Below are positions 1 through 6,906 of a stretch of DNA of 13,133 nucleotides, in pieces (position 1 is the first letter of the stretch; each line of letters begins with the position of its first letter). Location of the stretch: NCBI GenBank assembly GCA_013811975.1, contig JACCUF010000249.1, positions 1 through 13,133 on the forward strand. Direction: 5' to 3'. The notes below the pieces were generated by a model. That model worked only from the letters and a program-made list of their open reading frames with translations. It had not been told where the DNA came from and did no database searches. This DNA comes from Geodermatophilaceae bacterium (GTDB lineage: Bacteria; Actinomycetota; Actinomycetes; Mycobacteriales; Geodermatophilaceae). Position numbers and translations under genes: made by a program.

Positions 1-279
1 CGCTCGCATCGTGAAGGTCAGCGACGTACCCTGCGTGATGTCTCCGGCAGCGCACGGGTCAGCCTCGGGTATCTCTCCGAGATCGAACGCGGTCAAAAAG
101 AAGCTTCCTCGGAGTTGCTCTCCTGCATCTGCGACGCCCTCGACCTCGAACTGGCCGATCTCCTCTCCGAAACCAGCGATGACCTCCGCACCCCGGTAGG
201 CAGCGCTGACCTGGTGCCAGGTCAGCGTCTCGGCGAGACGCAGGTCCTCAAGGCCGTCGACTCGCTCATCGCCGCCTGA
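1..279 (+). CDS. clgR: ClgR-like XRE-family transcriptional regulator, 3' part
   Basis: The 5' end lies outside the window; 92 residues and the stop TGA (277-279) are visible. The visible part holds most of a Cro/C1-type helix-turn-helix: TLRDVSGSARVSLGYLSEIE, then the G-x-KEASSELL stretch and IC-x-ALDLEL. This block is the hallmark of ClgR, the actinobacterial activator of the Clp protease genes, which in Mycobacterium tuberculosis also drives the operon clgR-pspA-pspM. The tail after the HTH is short and ends LKAVDSLIAA, as expected for this small protein of about 100-115 residues. The family call is from memory of the M. tuberculosis protein. The nearby pspA and pspM-like genes support it. 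Another XRE regulator is possible but less likely. Confidence 0.85.
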   Translation, partial: RSHREGQRRTLRDVSGSARVSLGYLSEIERGQKEASSELLSCICDALDLELADLLSETSDDLRTPVGSADLVPGQRLGETQVLKAVDSLIAA

Positions 280-338
280 CCGGTTCACCGAAGCGGGTCG
301 CAGGCCCATCTGCCACGTGCAGCCCCGTCGCCAACTAC

Positions 339-357
339 CATGGGTGGTACTCCCATG
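339..357. repeat. Inverted repeat holding both candidate typA start codons
   Basis: CATGGG-TGGTACT-CCCATG is a perfect inverted repeat with 6-bp arms and a 7-nt loop. ATG 340 lies in the left arm and ATG 355 in the right arm. In mRNA the hairpin would pair the ATG at 355 with the CATGGG arm and partly cover the GGGTGG that could serve as its ribosome site. A second, overlapping repeat, TACCA-TGGG-TGGTA, spans 336-349. Any regulatory role is inference. Confidence 0.4.
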
Positions 358-2247
358 AACACTGCCTCTTCCGTGCTGGCCACGGAACATCCCCACACGT
401 CCGCTGACCATGCGCGGCCGGGGGTGCGTACCGACCTGCGTAACCTCGCCATCGTCGCGCACGTCGACCACGGCAAGACCACCCTCGTGGACGCGCTGCT
501 GCGCCAGTCCGGGGCCTTCCGCGCCAACGAGGAACTCACCGATCGGGTGATGGACTCGGGGGACCTCGAGCGGGAGAAGGGCATCACGATCCTGGCCAAG
601 AACACCTCCCTGGTCTGGCATGGGACCACGCTGAATATCGTCGACACCCCCGGTCACGCCGACTTCGGTGGCGAGGTCGAGCGCGCGCTGACCATGGTCG
701 ACGGAATCGTCCTGCTGGTCGATGCCGCCGAGGGTCCGCTCCCGCAGACCCGGTTCGTCCTTCGCAAGGCCCTGGAACGCGACTTGCCGGTCATCCTGGC
801 GGTGAACAAGATCGACCGCCCGGACGCTCGGGTGACGGCCATCGTGGACGACGTCTACGAACTGTTCATGGACCTCGAGGCGACCGACGACCAGTTGGAC
901 TTCCCGATCGTGTACTGCTCGGGCCGCGAGGGCACAGCGACCCTGGACATGGACGACCAGGGAGGCGATCTGTCCGCACTGTGCCAGACGGTGCTTGACA
1001 CGATTCCGCCGCCGACCTACACCGAGGGCGCCCCCCTGCAGGCGTGGGTGACGAACCTCGACGCCAATCCCTACGTCGGACGGCTCGCGTTGTGCCGCAT
1101 CGTCGAGGGCACGATCAGCAAGGGTCAGATCGCTGCCTGGTGCCGCATCGACGGCAGCATCGAGCGGGTCAAGATCTCCGAACTCTTCCTCACCCAGCAC
1201 CTGAACCGGATCCCGGTCGAGCAGGCCCGCCAAGGTGACATCGTCGCCGTCGCCGGGATCGCCGACATCACGATCGGTGAAACCCTTGCCGACTCCGACG
1301 ACCCCAGGCCGCTCCCGCTGATCACCGTGGACGAGCCGGCCTTGTCCATGACGATTGGGATCAACACCTCACCGCTGGCCGGCCGCGACGGCAAGAAGCT
1401 CACCGCCCGGCAGGTGAAGAACCGACTGGATTCCGAACTGGTCGGCAATGTCAGCCTGCGAGTCGAGCCGACCGATCGTCCCGACGCCTGGGAGGTCCAG
1501 GCCCGTGGCGAGCTGCAATTAGCGATCCTGATCGAACAGATGCGCCGTGAGGGCTTCGAACTCACCGTTGGCAAGCCGCAGGTGGTCACCCGAGAGATCG
1601 ACGGCAAGCGACACGAACCGGTCGAGCGGGTCACCATCGACGTTCCAGAGGCCCACCTGGGGGCGGTCACTCAGTTGCTGGCCGGTCGCAAGGGGAGGAT
1701 GACCAACATGGTCAACCACGGCCTGGGTTGGGTGCGCCTGGACTATCTGGTCCCGGCCCGCGGTCTGATCGGGTTTCGCAACGAATTCCTGACCAACACC
1801 CGGGGTACCGGGGTGCTCAGCCAGGTCTTCGAGGGCTTCGAGCCGTGGTTCGGTGAGATCAACCTCCGCAACACCGGCTCCCTGGTCGGCGACCGCAGCG
1901 GCCCGGCCACGACCTTCGCGATGATGAACCTGCAAGACCGTGCCGTGATGATGGTCAGCCCCGGCACCGAGGTGTACCAGGGGATGATCGTCGGTGAGAA
2001 CAGCCGAGTCGGGGACATGGACGTGAACGTCGCCAAGGAAAAGAAGCTGACCAACATGCGGCAGTCGGCCGGTGATGAGACGGTCAAGTTGTCCCCGCCT
2101 CGGTTGCTGTCTCTGGAGCAGGCGCTGGGCTTCATCTCCCCCGAGGAGTGCGTCGAGGTCACCCCTAAGCACCTTCGGCTGCGCAAGGTTCACCTCGATC
2201 CCCACGAACGGGTGCGGTCCGCGCGCCGAGCCAGCGCCGCAACCTGA
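355..2247 (+). CDS. typA: TypA/BipA ribosome-associated translational GTPase
   Basis: This is a 630-residue GTPase of the EF-G/LepA class that binds the ribosome and helps 50S assembly and growth under stress such as cold. Visible G-domain motifs in order are AHVDHGKTT (G1, residues 35-43), REKGITILAKNTS (G2), DTPGHADFGGEVERAL (G3) and NKIDRPDAR (G4, the TypA form). The usual EF-G-like domains follow, including LVPARGLIGFRNEF and the TypA-specific C-terminal part with GRKGRMTNM. Length fits the family (about 600-640). The start is uncertain. ATG 355 has a GGGTGG at 342-347 with good spacing. ATG 340, which would add five residues, has only pyrimidine-rich sequence before it. Either way there is an N-terminal extension of about 30 residues before the conserved LRNLAIVAHVDHG. 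It lies 75 nt after the ClgR-like gene on the same strand and could be co-transcribed with it. Confidence 0.95.
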   Translation: MNTASSVLATEHPHTSADHARPGVRTDLRNLAIVAHVDHGKTTLVDALLRQSGAFRANEELTDRVMDSGDLEREKGITILAKNTSLVWHGTTLNIVDTPGHADFGGEVERALTMVDGIVLLVDAAEGPLPQTRFVLRKALERDLPVILAVNKIDRPDARVTAIVDDVYELFMDLEATDDQLDFPIVYCSGREGTATLDMDDQGGDLSALCQTVLDTIPPPTYTEGAPLQAWVTNLDANPYVGRLALCRIVEGTISKGQIAAWCRIDGSIERVKISELFLTQHLNRIPVEQARQGDIVAVAGIADITIGETLADSDDPRPLPLITVDEPALSMTIGINTSPLAGRDGKKLTARQVKNRLDSELVGNVSLRVEPTDRPDAWEVQARGELQLAILIEQMRREGFELTVGKPQVVTREIDGKRHEPVERVTIDVPEAHLGAVTQLLAGRKGRMTNMVNHGLGWVRLDYLVPARGLIGFRNEFLTNTRGTGVLSQVFEGFEPWFGEINLRNTGSLVGDRSGPATTFAMMNLQDRAVMMVSPGTEVYQGMIVGENSRVGDMDVNVAKEKKLTNMRQSAGDETVKLSPPRLLSLEQALGFISPEECVEVTPKHLRLRKVHLDPHERVRSARRASAAT

Positions 2248-2253
2248 ACCGGG

Positions 2254-2267
2254 AACGCATCCGCGTT
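2254..2267. terminator. Small hairpin at the typA / sugar kinase convergent junction
   Basis: AACGC-ATCC-GCGTT is a perfect 5-bp stem with a 4-nt loop. It sits 6 nt after the typA stop and overlaps the TAA of the convergent kinase gene. There is no T-run on either side, so it is a weak terminator candidate at most. It is the only hairpin I see in this 18-nt gap. Confidence 0.25.
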
Positions 2268-3219
2268 ACAGCTGTTCTTGGCTGAGTGCTGTGTCCCGTT
2301 CTTGGCGGCTGGGTGGGTCGGCACCCGGTCGGGTGCAACTGAGTGCAGCCACCATGGCGGCACTGGTCAGGGCGGCGTCGAGTTCGGAATCGTCGAGATC
2401 GTCCAGTCCGTGCCGATGCAGCCGACCACGGTCGGCGAGAGCGGCCAGAAGTCCGGCGGTGAAGGCGTCACCCGCGCCGACTGTGTCCACGACGGGAACG
2501 TTGCACGCGGGGACCGATCGCGTAGGTCGGACGGCGCGGTACGCGCGTGCGCCGTTGGCGCCTTCGGTCAGTACGACCAGCGCCGGTCCGGCCTGAATCC
2601 AGCACTGGGCTGCGACATCCGGGTCGACCAGGGGATAGACCCAGCTGAGATCCTCGGCGCTGACCTTAACCACGTGTGCCAAGGACACCAACCGCTCCAC
2701 GCGGGCTCGACTGCCGACCGGGTCGTCGACCAACCCCGGGCGCAGATTGGGATCGAAGCTGATCAGCACTGCACCGCGTTGGTGCTCGCGAGCGACGAAA
2801 CCGGCGATCTTTCCGGCGGCCGGTGCCCGCCAGGACGCGATCGAGCCGATATGCAGGGCCCGTATTCCGTCGGGGAGCGGATCGGGCAGTTCCGAGCGCT
2901 GCCAGCCCCAGTCGGCTGTTCCGTCGACGTAGAAGTCGTAGCCGGTCGTTCCGGCTGGATCCAAGCTCACGACAGCCAACGTGGCAGGTTCCTCAGCATT
3001 CACGCTCAACGAGAGGTCAACTCCTGCCCGGGCCGCGTGCAACTGGAGAAACCGCCCGAACCGTCCGGTGCCGAAGCGGGCCATCAGCGACGTCGGGACT
3101 CCCAGGCGGGCGGTACCGACGGCTACGTTGAGAGGGCTCCCTCCGGGACGCGCATGATATCCAGCGGGGGAGCCGTCACTGATCAGGTCGACGACGGCTT
3201 CACCGCACACGACGAGCAC
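2266..3219 (-). CDS. PfkB-family carbohydrate kinase, fructokinase-like
   Basis: A 317-residue cytoplasmic sugar kinase of the ribokinase/PfkB fold, which transfers the ATP gamma-phosphate to a sugar hydroxyl. Visible are the N-terminal strand MLVVCGEAVVDL, the first PfkB-type glycine region RPGGSPLNVAVGTARLG (24-40), SFDPNLRPGL (154-163, typical of fructokinases) and the second signature DTVGAGDAFTAGLL (245-258), with Asp251 as the expected catalytic base. FDPNLR favours fructokinase (or 2-keto-3-deoxygluconate kinase) over ribokinase, but substrate cannot be fixed. The start is GTG at 3219; no strong ribosome site precedes it. It is convergent with typA and divergent from pspA. Nothing nearby is a sugar transporter or glycosidase, so its pathway is not shown by context. 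Confidence 0.88.
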   Translation of the reverse strand: MLVVCGEAVVDLISDGSPAGYHARPGGSPLNVAVGTARLGVPTSLMARFGTGRFGRFLQLHAARAGVDLSLSVNAEEPATLAVVSLDPAGTTGYDFYVDGTADWGWQRSELPDPLPDGIRALHIGSIASWRAPAAGKIAGFVAREHQRGAVLISFDPNLRPGLVDDPVGSRARVERLVSLAHVVKVSAEDLSWVYPLVDPDVAAQCWIQAGPALVVLTEGANGARAYRAVRPTRSVPACNVPVVDTVGAGDAFTAGLLAALADRGRLHRHGLDDLDDSELDAALTSAAMVAALSCTRPGADPPSRQERDTALSQEQL

Positions 3220-3322
3220 GGATCAACCGTAGTGTCTGCGGCGCAGGCACCAGCGGATCCGCGAGGCGTGCGCATGGCACGATGGAGCCAACTGGCGGAC
3301 GAGATCGCGACCGAATGGACGC

Positions 3323-3337
3323 GGCGTGCATAACGCC
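3323..3337. repeat. Inverted repeat upstream of pspA ribosome site
   Basis: GGCGT-GCATA-ACGCC is a perfect inverted repeat with 5-bp arms, ending just before the purine-rich ribosome site GGGGAGAGG (3339-3347) of pspA. It lies in the 138-nt divergent gap between the sugar kinase and pspA. It could be an operator or a 5' leader hairpin; it does not fit the ClgR box I know (CGC and GCG flanking about five bases). Significance is low because short GC-rich palindromes are common here. Confidence 0.25.
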
Positions 3338-3357
3338 CGGGGAGAGGACTCACTCGC

Positions 3358-4230
3358 ATGGCCAATCCGTTCGTGAAGGCGTGGAAGTATTTTCTGGCCG
3401 CCTTCGGTGCCAAGATCGAGGAGAGGGCCGATCCCAAGATCCAGATCCAGCAGGCCATCGAGGCTGAACAGCATCGGCATCAGTCCCTGGCCAACCAGGC
3501 CGCTGCCGTCCTGGGCAACCAGCGACAGCTGGAGATGCGGCTGACCCGACAGCTCAGCGAGGTCGAGAAGCTGCAGGCCTCAGCCCGTCAGGCTCTCGTG
3601 CTCGCCGATCAGACCAAAGCCAAAGGCGACGTCGACAAGGCCGCCGATTTCGAGAATGCCGCAGCGGCCTTCGCCACCCAGCTGGTCTCGGCCGAGCAGT
3701 CGATCGATGACCTCAAGCGCAGCCACGACGAGGCCCTGCAGGCCGCCGAGCAGGCCAAGGGTGCAGTCGAGCAGAGCCGGATGCGGCTGCAACAGACTCT
3801 GGCAGAGCGCTCGAAGCTGCTCAGCCAGCTCGAGCAGGCCCGGATGCAGGAGCAGGTCTCCGCATCGTTGCGGCAGATGAGCGAACTCTCGGCGCCTGGT
3901 TCCGCGCCGAGCCTCGGCGAGGTCCGAGAGAAGATCGAGGCCCGCTACGCCCATGCCCTCGGGCAACAAGAGCTGGCCCAGAACTCCGTCGAAGGCCGCA
4001 TGCTCGAGGTGCAGAAGGCCACCCTGGACGTCTCGGCTGCAACCCGCTTGGAACAGATTCGGGCAAGCATGGACGATGGGACAGACAAGACCCCCAGCCA
4101 ACGGGCTGATCAGGCGCCACCGGCTGCTGTCGAGGCCGCACCGACCGGACCTGCTCTGGACGCGCAACGGGCCACCAGCGACGCGGTCGGCGATCCCGCG
4201 CAGGCACAGCACCGACCCGAACCCGCCTGA
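3358..4230 (+). CDS. pspA: PspA/IM30-family membrane-stress protein
   Basis: A 290-residue phage-shock-protein A homologue, the ESCRT-III-related coiled-coil protein that binds damaged inner membrane and, in mycobacteria, regulates the stress activator ClgR. The N-terminal segment MANPFVKAWKYFLAAFGAKI is the amphipathic membrane-binding helix. ERADPKIQIQQAIEAEQ, typical of the family, follows. Residues from about 25 to 190 are heptad-rich helices full of Gln, Glu, Ala and Lys. The tail after about residue 225 is Ala/Pro-rich and looks disordered, which explains a length above the usual 220-270. ATG 3358 is preceded by GGGGAGAGG (3339-3347). The next gene overlaps the stop codon. The mycobacterial homologue (the 35-kDa antigen Rv2744c) lies beside clgR; here typA and a sugar kinase intervene. 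Confidence 0.93.
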   Translation: MANPFVKAWKYFLAAFGAKIEERADPKIQIQQAIEAEQHRHQSLANQAAAVLGNQRQLEMRLTRQLSEVEKLQASARQALVLADQTKAKGDVDKAADFENAAAAFATQLVSAEQSIDDLKRSHDEALQAAEQAKGAVEQSRMRLQQTLAERSKLLSQLEQARMQEQVSASLRQMSELSAPGSAPSLGEVREKIEARYAHALGQQELAQNSVEGRMLEVQKATLDVSAATRLEQIRASMDDGTDKTPSQRADQAPPAAVEAAPTGPALDAQRATSDAVGDPAQAQHRPEPA

Positions 4231-4925
4231 TCCGCCGTCCACGGCCGACCTCCGAGCCAGGCACCGCTGAGGTCGACATCGCGCATGTCTCGGCTGAGGA
4301 TCGGCTCGCGCGCAAGCGCAGCCTGTCCCGGCGCGGGTTCGCCTACCGGCTGCTCGGCACGATCGGATCGGTCGTGCTCACGGTCGAGATCGGTGACCAG
4401 CCCGGGCTGGAGGTAGCCGAACTCATCGCCGGTCTGGCCGCCTTGGTGCTTTCGGTCGGCGCGATCGAGGCCGGGGTACGGGCCTACCGGATCAATCTCG
4501 GCCGGCACGTCTGGCCCACCATCCCGGTCAGCGCGCTGCCACCGGAGTCCTCGTTGTCGTTCGTACCGCTGGCCCGACTGGCCGCACGGGAACGCGAACT
4601 CGCCGGCCATCTGACCACACTTCCAGACGCGGTGGCAGCCGATACCTGGATGCGAGCCGCGACGGCAGCACGCGCGCTGCGTGCCCATGCTGTCCGGGTC
4701 ACCGTGGTGGAGGGCGGCCAGAAGTCGCGCGATGTTCCCGGTAGCGGGCCCGATCTGCTGGTCTCACGGTTGCGCGAGGGTGTCTCGGCCTACGAACGGC
4801 TGACCGATACTGCCGCCGAACTGTCAGCCCAAGACACGCACGGGACGGCACGGCAGAATGCCGCCGTCCGACTGGCCGATGCCACCGACGCACTCGTCGG
4901 AATGATGCGCGGCCTGGATTCGTGA
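4227..4925 (+). CDS. pspM: PspM-like membrane partner of PspA, probable CTG start
   Basis: About 232 residues if initiated at CTG 4227, which overlaps the pspA stop as CTGA. The frame is closed by TGA at 4107-4109, and between there and GTG 4374 it has no ATG, GTG or TTG. The stretch 4230-4373 looks coding (40 of 48 third positions are G or C). It supplies a basic lead (RLARKRSLSRRGFAYR) and the first of two hydrophobic segments (about residues 38-53 and 61-80). GTG 4374 would cut off the first segment and has no clear ribosome site. The rest is a soluble, Ala/Arg-rich helical domain. I call it PspM (Rv2743c-like) from position directly after pspA and from topology, not from a recognised motif. 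PspM anchors PspA to the membrane in mycobacteria. It could also start at another rare codon or arise by frameshift from pspA. No PspN-like gene follows. Confidence 0.65.
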   Translation: MIRRPRPTSEPGTAEVDIAHVSAEDRLARKRSLSRRGFAYRLLGTIGSVVLTVEIGDQPGLEVAELIAGLAALVLSVGAIEAGVRAYRINLGRHVWPTIPVSALPPESSLSFVPLARLAARERELAGHLTTLPDAVAADTWMRAATAARALRAHAVRVTVVEGGQKSRDVPGSGPDLLVSRLREGVSAYERLTDTAAELSAQDTHGTARQNAAVRLADATDALVGMMRGLDS

Positions 4926-5013
4926 GCGACGGCCTCGACGGGCAGACAGACCGGTACGGAAGTCGTAGGGGAGCTAGCTGGGCTTGGTTGAATCGAGAAA
5001 CGGTGGTTGGACC

Positions 5014-5463
5014 TCAGTGCAGGGGCGGTTCCCAGCCCTCGAGCTGGGATGGCTTCCAGTTCTCGCCCACCGTCTGCGAATTGGCCAGCCATGACCCGAG
5101 TTCGGGTTGGGCGAACTTGGCGTGTTTGTGTTTGAGCCAGATTCCGTAGGAGTTGCCCTCCTGCAAGTGCTTGATCAGCACCTTGCGGGCGATCTCGTCT
5201 CCCCGTCCCTCCGGAATATCAAAGTGGATCTTGAGAAAGGCGTTGGTATAGCGGTCGAAGACCGCGTTCATGCCGCCTTCCTGCATCAAGTGAATGTCTT
5301 CCAGCCAGTTGATGTCCTGGCCCGGCGTCGCCTCGTTGAGGTCGACGTCCTCGACCAGGGAGAGGTCGAACTGGTACGGGAAGGTGCGTCCGGTGAGCTC
5401 CTCGGTGTCGATGCCTTTGCTGGTGGTGAGCTTGCGACCCGAAGTGTCGAAATCGTCAGCCAT
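5014..5463 (-). CDS. Conserved-looking 149-residue protein of unknown function, last gene of the split glutamate synthase operon
   Basis: I do not recognise this protein. It is soluble, has no Cys, signal peptide or membrane segment, and is rich in acidic and aromatic residues, with five Trp. Visible landmarks are FPYQFDLSLVEDVDLNEA near the middle of the N-terminal half, INWLEDIHLMQEGGMN, FDIPEGRGDEIARKVLIKHL, and a C-terminal NWKPSQLEGWEPP. The ATG at 5463 overlaps the last 8 nt of the FMN-domain gene and has GGAG at 5473-5476. Overlap and order argue that it is made together with the glutamate-synthase-like subunits and may be an accessory or structural subunit. I recall that GlnR-regulated amt / glutamine synthetase-like operons in mycobacteria also end in a small uncharacterised gene, but cannot confirm homology. 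The 88-nt gap to the convergent pspM-like gene shows no clear terminator. Confidence 0.85.
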   Translation of the reverse strand: MADDFDTSGRKLTTSKGIDTEELTGRTFPYQFDLSLVEDVDLNEATPGQDINWLEDIHLMQEGGMNAVFDRYTNAFLKIHFDIPEGRGDEIARKVLIKHLQEGNSYGIWLKHKHAKFAQPELGSWLANSQTVGENWKPSQLEGWEPPLH

Positions 5464-6880
5464 GACGCGCTGCTCCGTTTCCGTCATTGGCCACGTGCTT
5501 GGCCAACAGTCCCTTGATCTCGGCCAGGGTGCGCTCTTCGGTGACACCGGGGATGTACTTCGTCCCGGCCAACGGCACCTTGGCCATCGCGGCGGCCTCT
5601 GTCGTCAGCGCACACAGATCCTCCGGCTCGAGGCTGTGCACGTCGGTCTTGCCACAGGCCCGGGCCAGCATCTGAACCTCGAGGGTGAGCGTGTGCAGGA
5701 AGTTGTAGACCCTGACGGCAGCCGAGTCGACCTCCAGCCGCTTGCGAAGTTCGGGGTCCTGCGTCGTGATCCCGACCGGGCACCTACCGGTGTGGCAGTG
5801 GTAGCAGGACCCGGCCGGAACGCCGACGGTGCCTTCGTAGTCGGTGATCCCGGGCAGTTCCTTGTTGCAGTTCAGAGCCATCAGGGCTGAGTGCCCGATG
5901 GCGATCGCATTGGCGCCCAGGGCAAGTGCTTTGGCAACGTCGCCGCCATTGCGAATGCCCCCCGCCACGACCAGGTCGATCTCGTCAGCCAGGCCCACGT
6001 CCTCCAGCGCCCGTCTCGCCTCGGGGATCGCGGCCATCAGCGGGATACCGGTCTCCTCGGTGGCAATGTGCGGACCGGCTCCAGTACCGCCCTCGGCGCC
6101 GTCCAGGTAGATGATGTCCGGCCCGCACTTGGCAGCCATCCGTACGTCGTCATAGACCCGGGATGCCCCGAGCTTGAGCTGGATCGGCACTTGATAGTCG
6201 GTGGCTTCGCGGATCTCCTGGATCTTCAGGGAAAGGTCGTCGGGACCTAGCCAGTCCGGGTGGCGGGCGGGGGAGCGCTGGTCGATCCCGGCCGGCAGCG
6301 ACCGCATCTCGGCAACCTGCTCGGTGACCTTCTGCCCCATCAGATGCCCACCGAGACCGACCTTGCAGCCCTGTCCGATGAAGAACTCGATGGCATCGGC
6401 CAGCATCAGGTGGTGCGGGTTGAATCCGTACCGGCTCTGGATGACCTGGTAGTACCACTTGGTGGACAGATCGCGCTCGGGCGGAATCATCCCGCCCTCG
6501 CCCGAGCAGGTTGCAGTTCCGGCCATCGACGCGCCCTTGGCCAGGGCCATCTTGGCTTCCAGCGACAGCGCACCGAAGCTCATCCCGGTGATGTAGATCG
6601 GGATGTCGAGCTCGATCGGGTTCTTGGCATACCGCGCGCCGAGCACGGTCTTGGTGTCGCACTTCTCCCGATAACCCTCGATGACGAATCGGGTCAGCGT
6701 TCCAGGCATGAACATGAGTTCGTCCCAGTGCGGGATCGGTTTGAACATCGAGAAGCCGCGCATCCGATAGCGGCCCAGTTCTGCCTTGGTGTGGATGTCG
6801 TCCATGACCCCAGGGGTGAATATCCGGCTCTGCCCCAGCGGACGGCCGGTCGGCATCGGTAGGTCTCGCTGTGTGCTCAT
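5456..6880 (-). CDS. FMN-binding glutamate synthase domain protein (GlxD/MgsC-like)
   Basis: A 474-residue stand-alone version of the FMN-binding central domain of glutamate synthase, where ammonia or an amine from the amidotransferase meets a 2-oxo acid and is reduced. Landmarks are PIYITGMSFGALS (94-106), LKLGASRVYDDVRMAAKCGPD (235-255), the glycine-rich loop DGAEGGTGAG (260-269), the phosphate-binding region AGGIRNGGDVAKAL (306-319), and Cys359, Cys362 and Cys367 followed by PVGITTQDP for an iron-sulfur cluster. In canonical glutamate synthase the cysteines are CX5CX4C; here they are CX2CX4C. The start is ATG 6880 with AGGAG at 6887-6891; an in-frame upstream ATG at 6970 would run into the preceding gene. 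It follows the GXGXG gene by 26 nt and overlaps the next gene by 8 nt. GlxD and MgsC (N-methylglutamate synthase) are the closest families I know; the electron donor is not encoded in the window. Confidence 0.92.
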   Translation of the reverse strand: MSTQRDLPMPTGRPLGQSRIFTPGVMDDIHTKAELGRYRMRGFSMFKPIPHWDELMFMPGTLTRFVIEGYREKCDTKTVLGARYAKNPIELDIPIYITGMSFGALSLEAKMALAKGASMAGTATCSGEGGMIPPERDLSTKWYYQVIQSRYGFNPHHLMLADAIEFFIGQGCKVGLGGHLMGQKVTEQVAEMRSLPAGIDQRSPARHPDWLGPDDLSLKIQEIREATDYQVPIQLKLGASRVYDDVRMAAKCGPDIIYLDGAEGGTGAGPHIATEETGIPLMAAIPEARRALEDVGLADEIDLVVAGGIRNGGDVAKALALGANAIAIGHSALMALNCNKELPGITDYEGTVGVPAGSCYHCHTGRCPVGITTQDPELRKRLEVDSAAVRVYNFLHTLTLEVQMLARACGKTDVHSLEPEDLCALTTEAAAMAKVPLAGTKYIPGVTEERTLAEIKGLLAKHVANDGNGAARHG

Positions 6881-6906
6881 TACCAACTCCTGAAAGGTCC
6901 TGAAGG

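Noticed and set aside
1519..2205. Open frame of 228 codons on the minus strand inside typA
   Set aside because: High-GC antisense shadow of conserved TypA coding sequence; composition rich in His, Gln and Val from mirrored codons, no motif.
2278..3333. Long open frame of 351 codons on the + strand opposite the sugar kinase
   Set aside because: It is the antisense shadow of a clear PfkB kinase; its translation has no recognisable domain and the kinase motifs on the other strand are decisive.
3580..4242. Open frame of 220 codons on the minus strand across pspA
   Set aside because: Leu/Gly-rich translation typical of antisense of a Gln/Ala-rich coiled coil; no ribosome site or family resemblance.
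4926..5013. Terminator between the convergent pspM-like gene and the 149-residue gene
   Set aside because: I found only the short palindrome AGCTAGCT (about 4972-4979) and no stem followed by a T-run.
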